Assembly (NCBI GenBank): GCA_025201845.1
Contig: MU604072.1
Span: 1 to 31,759 of the forward strand
Length of the DNA stretch: 31,759 nt
Source of the DNA: Martensiomyces pterosporus
Taxonomy: Eukaryota > Kickxellomycota > Kickxellomycetes > Kickxellales > Kickxellaceae
Reading direction: 5' to 3'
Under the pieces are notes generated by a model. The model was given only the letters and a program-made list of their open reading frames with translations. It made no database searches and had not been told where the DNA came from. How positions within the stretch are numbered: position 1 is the first letter of the stretch; each line of letters starts with the position of its first letter. Shown piece after piece: positions 18,484 through 26,650 of the stretch. The position numbers were made by a program, and so were the translations under genes.

Positions 18484-21400
18484 TCAATAGTCGTTCTCTT
18501 CCTCGTCTTCGTCCTCGTCTTCTTGCTCCTCTTCCCCCTCCTCGCTGTCCTCGCTGTCCTCGTCATCGCCCGGAGGCAGAGGGTAAAGTGCCGGCGGCTC
18601 TGCTCTCTGAGGCACAAATCCAGGTGTCGGATAAGTGGTGGTTACGATCAGTGGCAGACTATCGCTTTGAGCAATAGAAGACACCTGCTGCTGGTCTCCG
18701 CCATCAATTATTTCCCGCTGCAGTTGCGACCGCTGCTGCAGCAAAGGCTGGCTGCAGCCACCAGCGGCATCCATCTGGCCAAGCAAAGCACTGGGCGGGG
18801 TGTTGCTATTCGCCCCTCTTTGCTGCACCAAAAGCTGCTGCTGGCGGATCTCTTGCTGTTTGCGAATCTGCTGCTCGCGCTGCCGCACCACGATCTGGCT
18901 AGTAGTTGCCACTGTCTCCTTCACTTCATCAGCATCCAGCAGCGCTAGCGGCGTCGTGCCTCTGCCCAACCACCCGGCAACGCCCGAGACGTCCACGCCT
19001 TCCAACGGCATATTGAGCATGGCCGAAACAGCCTTTCGTGTTGTTTCCGTCAAATCCTGCATCTCGTCGCTAGACAGCTTGGGTCCTGTGGGTCCAGAGG
19101 CATTGGCTGAAGGCTGCATCGATGGGCACAGCGTCGACTCACCATTACCACCACCAGCAGCAGCAGCAGGAGATGCGGCCGCAGCAGGCTCTGAGAGTGG
19201 GCTAAGATCGTTCTGGCGCTGTCCCATCAACGACACAGCAGACGGGGCCGCTAGTCCACCGCCAATCTGCTCACAGCCAGCGCCACAGCTAGAGGGACAC
19301 GCACTAAGGGCCTGGTAAATGTTCGAGGGGCTAGAGTACAAGGCCACCAGATCCTCGCCAGCACCGCCTATCAAAGCATCCGGAGACGTTATGCTAGGGG
19401 CTCTGCTGATATCGGTGCTGCTCGATGCAGTCAGAGCACCAACGCTACCGCAGGGCATTTGGCTCCACGGCAGCACAGTCCCCGGTGTCCTTGCCCCCTG
19501 AGATGCAGACGCAGGTATGGACACGCTATTTTGGCCAAGGAATGTGACGGCACCAGGGGTGCTGCTGGCATTCAAGCTGGGGACATCCTTGTTAAAGGGC
19601 CAGGCAGCATGCAGCGAGGACGCCGAGTGCGGACTACCGGGTGTATTGGCCATCGGCGATCTGGGCGACCCAGCGGCATATGTTATTCCAATGTTATGCG
19701 CAAAGCTGGCGCCAGGATGCGAACCATCCAGCACAGATCCGCCGGGGCTCTGCTCGCCGCCATTACTGCTGGCCGATCCCTCTGTCGACACCACTGTGGA
19801 CACCGTAAATCGGAAATCATCTGTGTGCATTCTACGGCTGGTTGTGGGCGTGCGCACTCTGACTGCCGGATTTAGTGGCAATCCAACAGATCCAACAGAG
19901 CTGATCGAGTGCACACGGTCTTGGTCAAGCTCCCTTGCAGGCGACTCCATCAGCACATCAAGAGCGTTTGCAGACCCACTACGACCCACAGCAGCATCAC
20001 CATCCGAAATCAACCCAGGTCCATCGCTCAGTCCAGCAGACATGATGTCCAAGCTTGACATGTAGTCGTTTGATCCAGCAGCTAGTCGTCCAGACATCTG
20101 CTCCCTTTCCTTTAGCCGCTCCATCTTCCTGACCGTGCCCGCGACCCATTCATCTTTGAGCAGGTCAGATGCCTGTGGCCGATCAGCGGGCTGCCTGGTA
20201 AAGCACCGCTTAATAAACCTCATGCCCTCAGAGCTGATCATCGATGGGTCAGGCAATGGCGGGTTTCCAGCGACCACATGGTACATGATTGCCCACTCGT
20301 TATCCAAGTGCGCCCACGGAGGGGTACCAGTGATCATCTCGACGATGCAGCAGCCGAGCGACCAAATGTCCTGTGCACCCAGCTTTCCGGGCCGCAGTGT
20401 CTCTCCAGGCACCCCACCGCGTAAGCCACCGCTTGCACTGCCAGCAGTCCCAGAGCCTGTGCCTCCTGCACCGCCACCGCCACTGCCACCGCTGTCTCTG
20501 CCACTGTTGCTGCCCAAGATGACCTCGGGCGCCATATACATAGGCGTGCCAGTCAATGACGCGCCGCCATCCTTGCCCATCCGCGTCCTGCGTGTGGCTG
20601 CGAGCGACTGCTGATTGAGCACCTTTGCTGCGCCAAAATCAACCAGCTTGATGTTCATCGATTCGTCCAGCAGCGTGTTGTCGCACTTGATATCGCGATG
20701 ACAGATACCCGACTCGTGCAGGTATTTGAGTCCCTGGAGCATCTGGACAACATACACCTTGGCCGTATCCTCGTCCAGCCCGCATTGGTCCTTGATGACC
20801 TGGCTGAGGCTGCCCTTCGTGCAGAGCTCCATAAATAGGTATACCTTCTCTCTGTGCACCTCAATACCGTAGTAGGTGACAATGTTCGGGTGCTGCAGCA
20901 TAGACATGACCTCCATCTCACGCACGATCTTGCTGCCCGGGTTGTCATGCGCTCCACCGCCATCCGCGGCACGGTTGTTGGCGTTGTTGGCGTTGTTGGC
21001 GTTGCCCAGCCCACCACCGCGCTCGATCGGGCGGGTAGGAAACCGTATCTCCTTGACAGCCATCAGTTCTCCAGTGTCCAGATTGTACCCCACATACACG
21101 GACCCAAACGAGCCACCACCGATATACCTGCCAATCTGCCAGCGAATGGTGATGTTACTTGACGACGCAGCCAAAAGCCTTAGCGTCTGGTCTTCGGGCC
21201 GAGCAGTGACTTCAAGCATCCGCCCAATCTTGCCCTCCTCAGCCAAATAGTAGTCGCGCATGGTATCGAGCTGATATGCATGCTGCTCACGCTGCTTCTG
21301 CAGCAGCTGCGTGCGGAAGTTGGCACCGATTCCATCAAGAGACAGCAAGGCGTTAGGGTCGTCCATGCGCCGCAACTCTTGCTCTTTCTCGCGCTGCCTC

Positions 21401-24400
21401 TGCTTGTTCTTCTTCGTTTCCTCGTTCCTCGCGCCCAGAATGTCAAAGTGGCTGATCATGAGCGTCAAGCAGCCAGCAACGTGCGACTTGATCAGCTGCC
21501 AGTCGTCGGGCGGCAATACCTGCACCGTATTGTGCTTGGTGACGCGCATGGTGAACTCAAGTGCCTGCACAGCCCACCGGAATGTGCGTTTTTCGTTTGC
21601 CATGCAGTCCTCGGTGATGAATCCGCACCACCCGACGCACATGTGCAGGAGTGCCAGCCGTATATACCGCTCAGCCTTAAGATCGAGGAACCGCGATCCA
21701 CGGGATGCCGTATTGGACACAAACAGGAACGCCTCCTGGACCAGCTCCAGTAGGTCGCAGCTTGCTCCACGGCATGTGAGCGCAGGCACAGCCAAGTACG
21801 CCGCATCAGCGCTATGCTGATCCTGGTGCCGATTCTGGTGCCCGCCGTGCGCGTCGTAGATATCGTAAATCATTGGCGAGACGTCGGACTGGCGGTGGCC
21901 TCCTCCATGATGCTGGTTGCGTTTCTCGTAGTACCGGCGCTCGTGGAAATCGATGTGTAGTGTACGCAGCATATCGGGCACCTGTGTGAGTGCATCAAGC
22001 ATCCTGACGATGCCGTACTTTAGCAGCGTCCACTCTTTCTGGATCAGTGGATTGTGTGCACGAGTCAGCTCGCGAATCCGCACCGGTGCTGGAGGCTTTT
22101 GCAGATCTCGCCCATTGCTAGGCAACTCTGGCACCTGCATGCGTGTGTCTTGGCGGCCAGCAGCTTGCCGAGTGCTAGCTCTTGCAAGTGCAGCAGCAAC
22201 AGCAGCAGCAGCAGGAGTATCCTTGCCAGAGGGGATACCGGTGACGTTGATCCTGTCAAGCTTGCCATCAAATGGCGTGAGACTAGGACGCAGGGCCTCA
22301 AAGTCGCTGCCAACGTCGTCGTCAAGCTCGTCATACGCACCGTCGTTCTCGTCGTTGCAAATGCCTTCGTCACTGCTATCGCCGCCACCACTGCCGCCAT
22401 CTCTCGATGCACACGCCGCTTTGGTGCTCCCTGCCCTGCTATGGCTCTTGGCACCGGACTCGTGTTTCCGCGCTCGGCGTGCCCTTTGGCGGCCATCAGC
22501 TCCCTTGACCAAGTTGCCAATGATCTCATCAGTGACTGTCGTGGCCGTGTCCCAAGATGGCCGCTTGGCAGCAATGTTGATGCGCTCGAGCCACTGGCGG
22601 TGGCGATCCAGGCGTGCAATGCCTGGAGAGATAAGGCGCATTTGGCCGGGACTTAGCTCAAGGTCCTGGAATGGTATTTCCCCGCCCTCAGGCGCGATCG
22701 AGGTCCCGGTCCAGCTGAACTCCGCGTCAGTTCGAACCACAAGCACGTAGCAGTCGCGGTACTCCTCAGCAGTGAGCGTTTCGTCAACGATGCAGGCAGC
22801 GAGAAGCTGGCGTGCAAGGTGGGGCTTTTGCAAAAGCGACTGGCTGCCAATGACGTATACACCGCGCGACTCCCACTCACCAGAGGTATATACGAGCACG
22901 TGCTTGGTGTCAACCAGCTGTGCAAGCAAAGGGAACGGGTCGTCAAACTCGTAGTCGGTAGAGTTGGCCACAGCGTTCTGGATTGTACGCACTAGGCGCT
23001 GGCCCTTGAGTATTGGCGGGCGTATCGCCTGGAGTGCCCTGCTGAGCCACTTCCCAAGATCCTGCGACGACATTGAGTCATAGGTCGGCGGGCCCTTGAG
23101 CATGCGAGCAAGCAGCCGTGTCCATATACGTACATGGTATTTCGCCTGCTGGCAGTATCGCAAAGCCAGCTCATACTGACCACCGTCGATGTCTCGGACG
23201 ATTTCCTGGAGGAATGGCCACTGGCTCTCTAGAACCTCAAAGTCCTTATTGCTGCCCTGCTTTCCGCTGTTGACCAACTTGCGGTGGAGCAGCCGGAAGT
23301 ACGTCTGCAAGCAGCTACGAAGCGTCTTGTCGTACTCTGGATCAAGTTCGACGCCCGTGCTCCACTGTTCGGTGGGCTTTGCAAGCGCAATGAACGACCG
23401 CTTCACGCGGCAGGCAACAGACAGGGCGTCGCGGAAGTCTTCAAGCAGCTGGTCTACCTGTGCCGGGGCCGGGTTGTTGAGGTTCTCAGCACTCTGGAGC
23501 CGAATCTGCAGACAGGTCTGCAGCAGGCGTGGCGGGAATCGCAAAAGCGCCTGCATGTTGCTGCTGGTCAGGGGCAGCCCCATCTCGTTGGATATGGCTG
23601 CATGCTTCATCAGGTCGCGGCGCGCCGAGGTCATCACTGTCTCCAGCTCAGTGAGGATGTTTTGTTCAAATATCATCTTCATTCCATTCTCCTTCAACAG
23701 CCGCTCAACAAACGGGGTGTGCTGGAACTCCTTCTCGCCGTTGCCGGGGTGCACGCTCCTCGTTCCACCTTTGCTACTTCCTCCTCTTCCTCCTCCTGCT
23801 GGCTGTTGCGTAGATGACGAATCTTCCTCTGCTGCTGCTGCCGCCGCCGCCTCTGTCGTCATTGGTGTGGCTGGTGGAGCGGCACCTCTTGCTCCGCTCT
23901 CTGTAACCTGATCGTCGCTGCCGCTGCCACTGGACAGCTCGTTCTTTATAAGCGTGTCCTTTGTGATTCCGACAGTTGTGCTGACATAAGTGTTCGGGTT
24001 GCTGGTCGAATACAGGTTCAGCTCGCTGCTTCCAGTCCACCTCTGGAGCATAGTGAACAGCAGGTTAAGGCGCTCCGAGATGTTTGTCCACGAGGTAATT
24101 GCCGCGAGCTTTTCCTGGAACATGCGCGAGGCATAGACCGGTTTGGCCTCGCCCAGTGAGCGAAGCGTGGGGTACATGCCCTCGACATAGTCGACTCTGC
24201 GCAGGAGCTTCATGACCTGGACCAGGCACTCCTTGCTGAAGTCTACGTGCTCCTTGCCCTCGTCGCCAGGCTCTGTGGTGCCGACGACTCTGTCGGCGTT
24301 GAAATCTATCACCGCACGTATGGCGTTGTCCGTATGGAATGCACGCAGGGATTCGAGCGTCTGCTTCTCTTGCAGCGGGGTCCGACCACGGATTGCTGCC

Positions 24401-25518
24401 CTAACGCCTACCCACAGCTCAGTGTGGATGTGCTTGAACAGCGTGCGGAAGTCGCGGTTCTGGAGCAGCTCGCTGAGGTTTTCGGCATACTCGGTGTCAG
24501 TCAGGTTGAACAGATAGTTGTCGGGTTGTGTATTCAAGCGCTTCTTCTCGCTATCCACCACTTCGCCCATCAATGCTGCAGTAAGCATCTCTTGCCACTC
24601 TGAGCGCTCCCGTCTTTCGCCATCGTCGAGTTCAAATACGTCCAGCTCCTCCGCATTCTCGCCATTATTTGTGTCGCTGTCATCCGCCTCACTTCCTGTC
24701 ATCTTACTCCGTGTGTCGCTGGCCGACACTGGCGACCTGTCCTGCGCGCGGCGAGTAGAGTGGCCTGACTGCTTGCCCGTTATCGCTCTGGCTGCCGTTT
24801 TTGCCGCTCCAGAGGGCTGGCTCTTGCGGCTATCATAGCCACGGCCATTGTTATTGGGGGTTTCTTCGTCCTCGTCGCTTTCTGTGTTGGTATTCGATGT
24901 GCTGTCACCCCGTTCATGTATAATAATTTCATCGAGCGACAGGCTGTTCCTCAGCCGGCTGTGCACCTGCTGCTTCGTTGCGCTCGATTCGCCCTTTGAC
25001 AGACTGTGCACCGAAGCCCTAGACAAGGACCTAGAGCTCTTCACCGCCTGGCTGGCCACCAGTCTGTTTGGTCCAAACGCCAGTGAAGGCCGCTGCGCCT
25101 GCTCGGCACTTCTCTGCCTGATGCCATCCAAGACTCGGCCGTCAGCGCCGTCAGCGTTGGCTGTGTGCTCGGTGGCATAGGGCAGCCGGATCCTTTCCAG
25201 CACTACCGTTTCGCTGATTACCGGGGCGCCAATGGACAGGGCACTGGCTCGCTGTGTGGCTGAACACCCATCTGGGATGACCACATAGTCTACGGCATCG
25301 TTGTCTGACAGATGCACTATTGTCTTGGCGCCCGCTTTCTCGAGTCCTAGTTCAAGCTCGCTCTTTGTGCGGTGCCGCCGGCGTAGCTCTTCGGCCTGCG
25401 CATCGGCGCTTTCGAATTCCCTCACTCTGAGGCTGACATTAGGCGAGTCTGGGTAGCCGTATAGGTAGAATAGCCTGTTGCGGAAGTCAATTGGCGCTGC
25501 TATGCTCTGTGAGCTCAT
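18484..25518 (-). CDS. SSK2: Ssk2/Wis4/MEKK4-type MAP kinase kinase kinase
   Basis: This intronless 2344-residue protein is the probable MAPKKK of the HOG/Sty1 stress cascade, which in yeast is activated by Ssk1 and phosphorylates Pbs2-type MAPKKs. A long regulatory region (1 to about 1450) precedes the C-terminal kinase domain at about 1460-1793. The family-specific lead-in SSSNITIRWQIGRYIGGG is present, with catalytic Lys1489 (AVKEIRF), HRDIKCDN with Asp1609, DFG Asp1627, TGTPMYMAPE with Glu1665, and DIWSLG Asp1717. The kinase looks active. Unusual features are an Asn/Ala repeat in the N-lobe, a Gly/Ser-rich insertion between APE and DIWSLG, a tail of about 550 residues after the kinase, and a very acidic last 30 residues. 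The start is the first ATG of the open frame, with A at -3; the frame extends upstream without any ATG. SSK2 and its yeast paralogue SSK22 cannot be told apart. Confidence 0.92.
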   Translation of the reverse strand: MSSQSIAAPIDFRNRLFYLYGYPDSPNVSLRVREFESADAQAEELRRRHRTKSELELGLEKAGAKTIVHLSDNDAVDYVVIPDGCSATQRASALSIGAPVISETVVLERIRLPYATEHTANADGADGRVLDGIRQRSAEQAQRPSLAFGPNRLVASQAVKSSRSLSRASVHSLSKGESSATKQQVHSRLRNSLSLDEIIIHERGDSTSNTNTESDEDEETPNNNGRGYDSRKSQPSGAAKTAARAITGKQSGHSTRRAQDRSPVSASDTRSKMTGSEADDSDTNNGENAEELDVFELDDGERRERSEWQEMLTAALMGEVVDSEKKRLNTQPDNYLFNLTDTEYAENLSELLQNRDFRTLFKHIHTELWVGVRAAIRGRTPLQEKQTLESLRAFHTDNAIRAVIDFNADRVVGTTEPGDEGKEHVDFSKECLVQVMKLLRRVDYVEGMYPTLRSLGEAKPVYASRMFQEKLAAITSWTNISERLNLLFTMLQRWTGSSELNLYSTSNPNTYVSTTVGITKDTLIKNELSSGSGSDDQVTESGARGAAPPATPMTTEAAAAAAAEEDSSSTQQPAGGGRGGSSKGGTRSVHPGNGEKEFQHTPFVERLLKENGMKMIFEQNILTELETVMTSARRDLMKHAAISNEMGLPLTSSNMQALLRFPPRLLQTCLQIRLQSAENLNNPAPAQVDQLLEDFRDALSVACRVKRSFIALAKPTEQWSTGVELDPEYDKTLRSCLQTYFRLLHRKLVNSGKQGSNKDFEVLESQWPFLQEIVRDIDGGQYELALRYCQQAKYHVRIWTRLLARMLKGPPTYDSMSSQDLGKWLSRALQAIRPPILKGQRLVRTIQNAVANSTDYEFDDPFPLLAQLVDTKHVLVYTSGEWESRGVYVIGSQSLLQKPHLARQLLAACIVDETLTAEEYRDCYVLVVRTDAEFSWTGTSIAPEGGEIPFQDLELSPGQMRLISPGIARLDRHRQWLERINIAAKRPSWDTATTVTDEIIGNLVKGADGRQRARRARKHESGAKSHSRAGSTKAACASRDGGSGGGDSSDEGICNDENDGAYDELDDDVGSDFEALRPSLTPFDGKLDRINVTGIPSGKDTPAAAAVAAALARASTRQAAGRQDTRMQVPELPSNGRDLQKPPAPVRIRELTRAHNPLIQKEWTLLKYGIVRMLDALTQVPDMLRTLHIDFHERRYYEKRNQHHGGGHRQSDVSPMIYDIYDAHGGHQNRHQDQHSADAAYLAVPALTCRGASCDLLELVQEAFLFVSNTASRGSRFLDLKAERYIRLALLHMCVGWCGFITEDCMANEKRTFRWAVQALEFTMRVTKHNTVQVLPPDDWQLIKSHVAGCLTLMISHFDILGARNEETKKNKQRQREKEQELRRMDDPNALLSLDGIGANFRTQLLQKQREQHAYQLDTMRDYYLAEEGKIGRMLEVTARPEDQTLRLLAASSSNITIRWQIGRYIGGGSFGSVYVGYNLDTGELMAVKEIRFPTRPIERGGGLGNANNANNANNRAADGGGAHDNPGSKIVREMEVMSMLQHPNIVTYYGIEVHREKVYLFMELCTKGSLSQVIKDQCGLDEDTAKVYVVQMLQGLKYLHESGICHRDIKCDNTLLDESMNIKLVDFGAAKVLNQQSLAATRRTRMGKDGGASLTGTPMYMAPEVILGSNSGRDSGGSGGGGAGGTGSGTAGSASGGLRGGVPGETLRPGKLGAQDIWSLGCCIVEMITGTPPWAHLDNEWAIMYHVVAGNPPLPDPSMISSEGMRFIKRCFTRQPADRPQASDLLKDEWVAGTVRKMERLKEREQMSGRLAAGSNDYMSSLDIMSAGLSDGPGLISDGDAAVGRSGSANALDVLMESPARELDQDRVHSISSVGSVGLPLNPAVRVRTPTTSRRMHTDDFRFTVSTVVSTEGSASSNGGEQSPGGSVLDGSHPGASFAHNIGITYAAGSPRSPMANTPGSPHSASSLHAAWPFNKDVPSLNASSTPGAVTFLGQNSVSIPASASQGARTPGTVLPWSQMPCGSVGALTASSSTDISRAPSITSPDALIGGAGEDLVALYSSPSNIYQALSACPSSCGAGCEQIGGGLAAPSAVSLMGQRQNDLSPLSEPAAAASPAAAAGGGNGESTLCPSMQPSANASGPTGPKLSSDEMQDLTETTRKAVSAMLNMPLEGVDVSGVAGWLGRGTTPLALLDADEVKETVATTSQIVVRQREQQIRKQQEIRQQQLLVQQRGANSNTPPSALLGQMDAAGGCSQPLLQQRSQLQREIIDGGDQQQVSSIAQSDSLPLIVTTTYPTPGFVPQRAEPPALYPLPPGDDEDSEDSEEGEEEQEDEDEDEEENDY
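20974..21000 (-). repeat. 9-bp tandem repeat inside the SSK2 kinase domain
   Basis: Three perfect copies of GTTGTTGGC (as written on the + strand) encode an Asn-Ala-Asn repeat at residues 1507-1515. It lies in the loop between the catalytic-lysine strand and helix C, about 18 residues after Lys1489. In-frame 9-bp units mean that copy-number change would alter loop length without a frameshift. Confidence 0.9.
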
Positions 25519-25889
25519 TGTCGCTTCTCTCCTCTTTCTTCTTGGGTGGAGCGGTCGTTGTGCAGTGTGGTGCTGGTTAGTAAGACGAAGGGAATGCAAG
25601 CACGCTTTTGGAGAAAGCAAAGCAGAATAACGAAAATAAACACGAGGATATTGCGTGCAGCAAAAGAAAATAGCGAAGAAAAGCAAAGTGGGAGTTTCCA
25701 GTTGCAGTGAGGGCAAACACCCCTTCTCCCTGTTATCTACAGGAGCCAGCAGCCCAGCACAAATCGATGCAGCTGATGGTGGCGACAGCACATTTAGCAC
25801 GACACACCATGCTCAACAGATACTCCAAAAAGAACTGTATGTATTTGAAGGTGGGCCTACGGGGAATGAGCAAGGCGCCGCTATTGCTA
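25519..25889 (-). promoter_or_regulatory. Upstream region and leader of SSK2, 3' flank of TBCA
   Basis: These 371 bp lie between two minus-strand genes in tandem. The open frame of SSK2 runs upstream to about 25800, but the only candidate initiator there is GTG, so I treat it as leader. The minus strand is purine-rich (GAAGAAAGAGGAGAG) just before the ATG. No clear TATA or CCAAT motif is seen. Confidence 0.5.
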
Positions 25890-26240
25890 TTATTGAGGAA
25901 GCGCTGCCTTTGCCGATACAATAGCCTCCAGTGCGTCGTTCAGCTCTGGTGTATTGGCCAAAGCCGGATCGCCCGAATTGGCCAAGTTCTCCAGGTCCTG
26001 CATGGCGGCGCGGATACGGCGCTCAGTATCCGGAATCATCATAAGGGACTCCTCAAGAACCTCGTTCTGCTTGCGGATGTCAGTGGGGTGAGCGTCGCTT
26101 TGGCGCAGCTCCTCAATACGACGGCGCTGCTCTTCGGCCTCAACCAGATAGCCCTGCTTGTCCTTGACCAGTCGCTTGACCGCGCCAGCCTTAATCTTTA
26201 GCTGCCTGAGCACGGGAGACGATGCATTTGAAGCCGCCAT
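25890..26240 (-). CDS. RBL2: Tubulin-binding cofactor A
   Basis: This 116-residue helical protein matches TBCA (yeast Rbl2, fission yeast Alp31), the chaperone that binds beta-tubulin during folding and dimer assembly in the cytosol. Key blocks are VLRQLKIKAGAVKRLVKDKQ near residues 10-29, RRRIEELRQSDAHPTDIRKQ in the middle, and NEVLEESLMMIPDTERRIRAA around 61-81. This is the usual three-helix-bundle order and length (human about 108). The start is the first ATG of the frame; upstream codons in the same frame hold no ATG. It reads without introns. It is divergent from HAP5 with a 410-bp shared promoter region. Confidence 0.95.
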   Translation of the reverse strand: MAASNASSPVLRQLKIKAGAVKRLVKDKQGYLVEAEEQRRRIEELRQSDAHPTDIRKQNEVLEESLMMIPDTERRIRAAMQDLENLANSGDPALANTPELNDALEAIVSAKAALPQ

Positions 26241-26423
26241 GTCTTGTATTCTCCGCGGATGTATGCTGTTTATCAGTGCTTTTGTACAGTAGAGCAGGCG
26301 AGGTGCGAGGGGAGCGAAAACAGAAAACAAACAAACACGCCCAGGAGGCAACAGAAAAGCCGCCCTGCATTCAAGTGAAGGGCATGATCAAATCCCTCGA
26401 TCAGATTAGCAGTCAAGTATGAT

Positions 26424-26444
26424 GGGGTGACGGGGTGACGGGGT
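26424..26444. repeat. Tandem GGGGTGAC repeat with TGACG cores
   Basis: There are two perfect 8-bp copies and a partial third (GGGGT). The TGACG cores resemble half-sites for Atf/CREB-type bZIP factors, but with so few copies this could be a simple repeat without function. Confidence 0.7.
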
Positions 26445-26519
26445 CTGGGCTTTTGTGTCATTGCCCTCTCCTAACGCGTAAAGGGGCCGTTTCCCCTGCT
26501 CCTCGCTTTTGCTCGCTGT

Positions 26520-26524
26520 CCAAT
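26520..26524 (+). promoter_or_regulatory. CCAAT box upstream of HAP5
   Basis: CCAAT lies 127 bp before the start codon of the gene for a CCAAT-binding factor subunit, a typical promoter position. Binding and autoregulation are inferred, not shown. Confidence 0.4.
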
Positions 26525-26650
26525 TAACGAACGCAGTATACTACATACTTGGCTGCCTCATTATTGCCTTGTCCGCTCCAGTGCGATTCATATATTTCAT
26601 ATTATTATTATTTGGCCACTTCAATTACGCGACATTTCTCTCCAGCAAAG

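Larger units (their letters stand above)
26241..26650. promoter_or_regulatory. Divergent promoter region between TBCA and HAP5
   Basis: Motifs in these 410 bp include two tandem GGGGTGAC units plus a partial third (26424-26444), giving two TGACG half-CRE/ATF-like cores at 26428-26432 and 26436-26440. An ACGCGT (MCB-like) box lies at 26474-26479. AGGGG and CCCCT stress-element cores stand as an inverted pair at 26482-26486 and 26493-26497. A CCAAT box lies at 26520-26524, 127 bp before the HAP5 ATG. The leader next to HAP5 is T-rich with ATTATTATT. All assignments are by consensus. Confidence 0.5.

Noticed and set aside
25519..25800. N-terminal extension of the SSK2 frame by 94 residues
   Set aside because: The upstream part of the frame contains no ATG (only a GTG at its end). 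The ATG at 25518 has good context and begins a sensible N-terminus.
26241..26351. N-terminal extension of TBCA by 37 residues
   Set aside because: It would start at CTG. The ATG at 26240 gives the normal TBCA length and N-terminus.
26549..26650. N-terminal extension of HAP5 by 34 residues
   Set aside because: It would start at TTG and translate T-rich leader sequence; the first ATG in frame is 26651.
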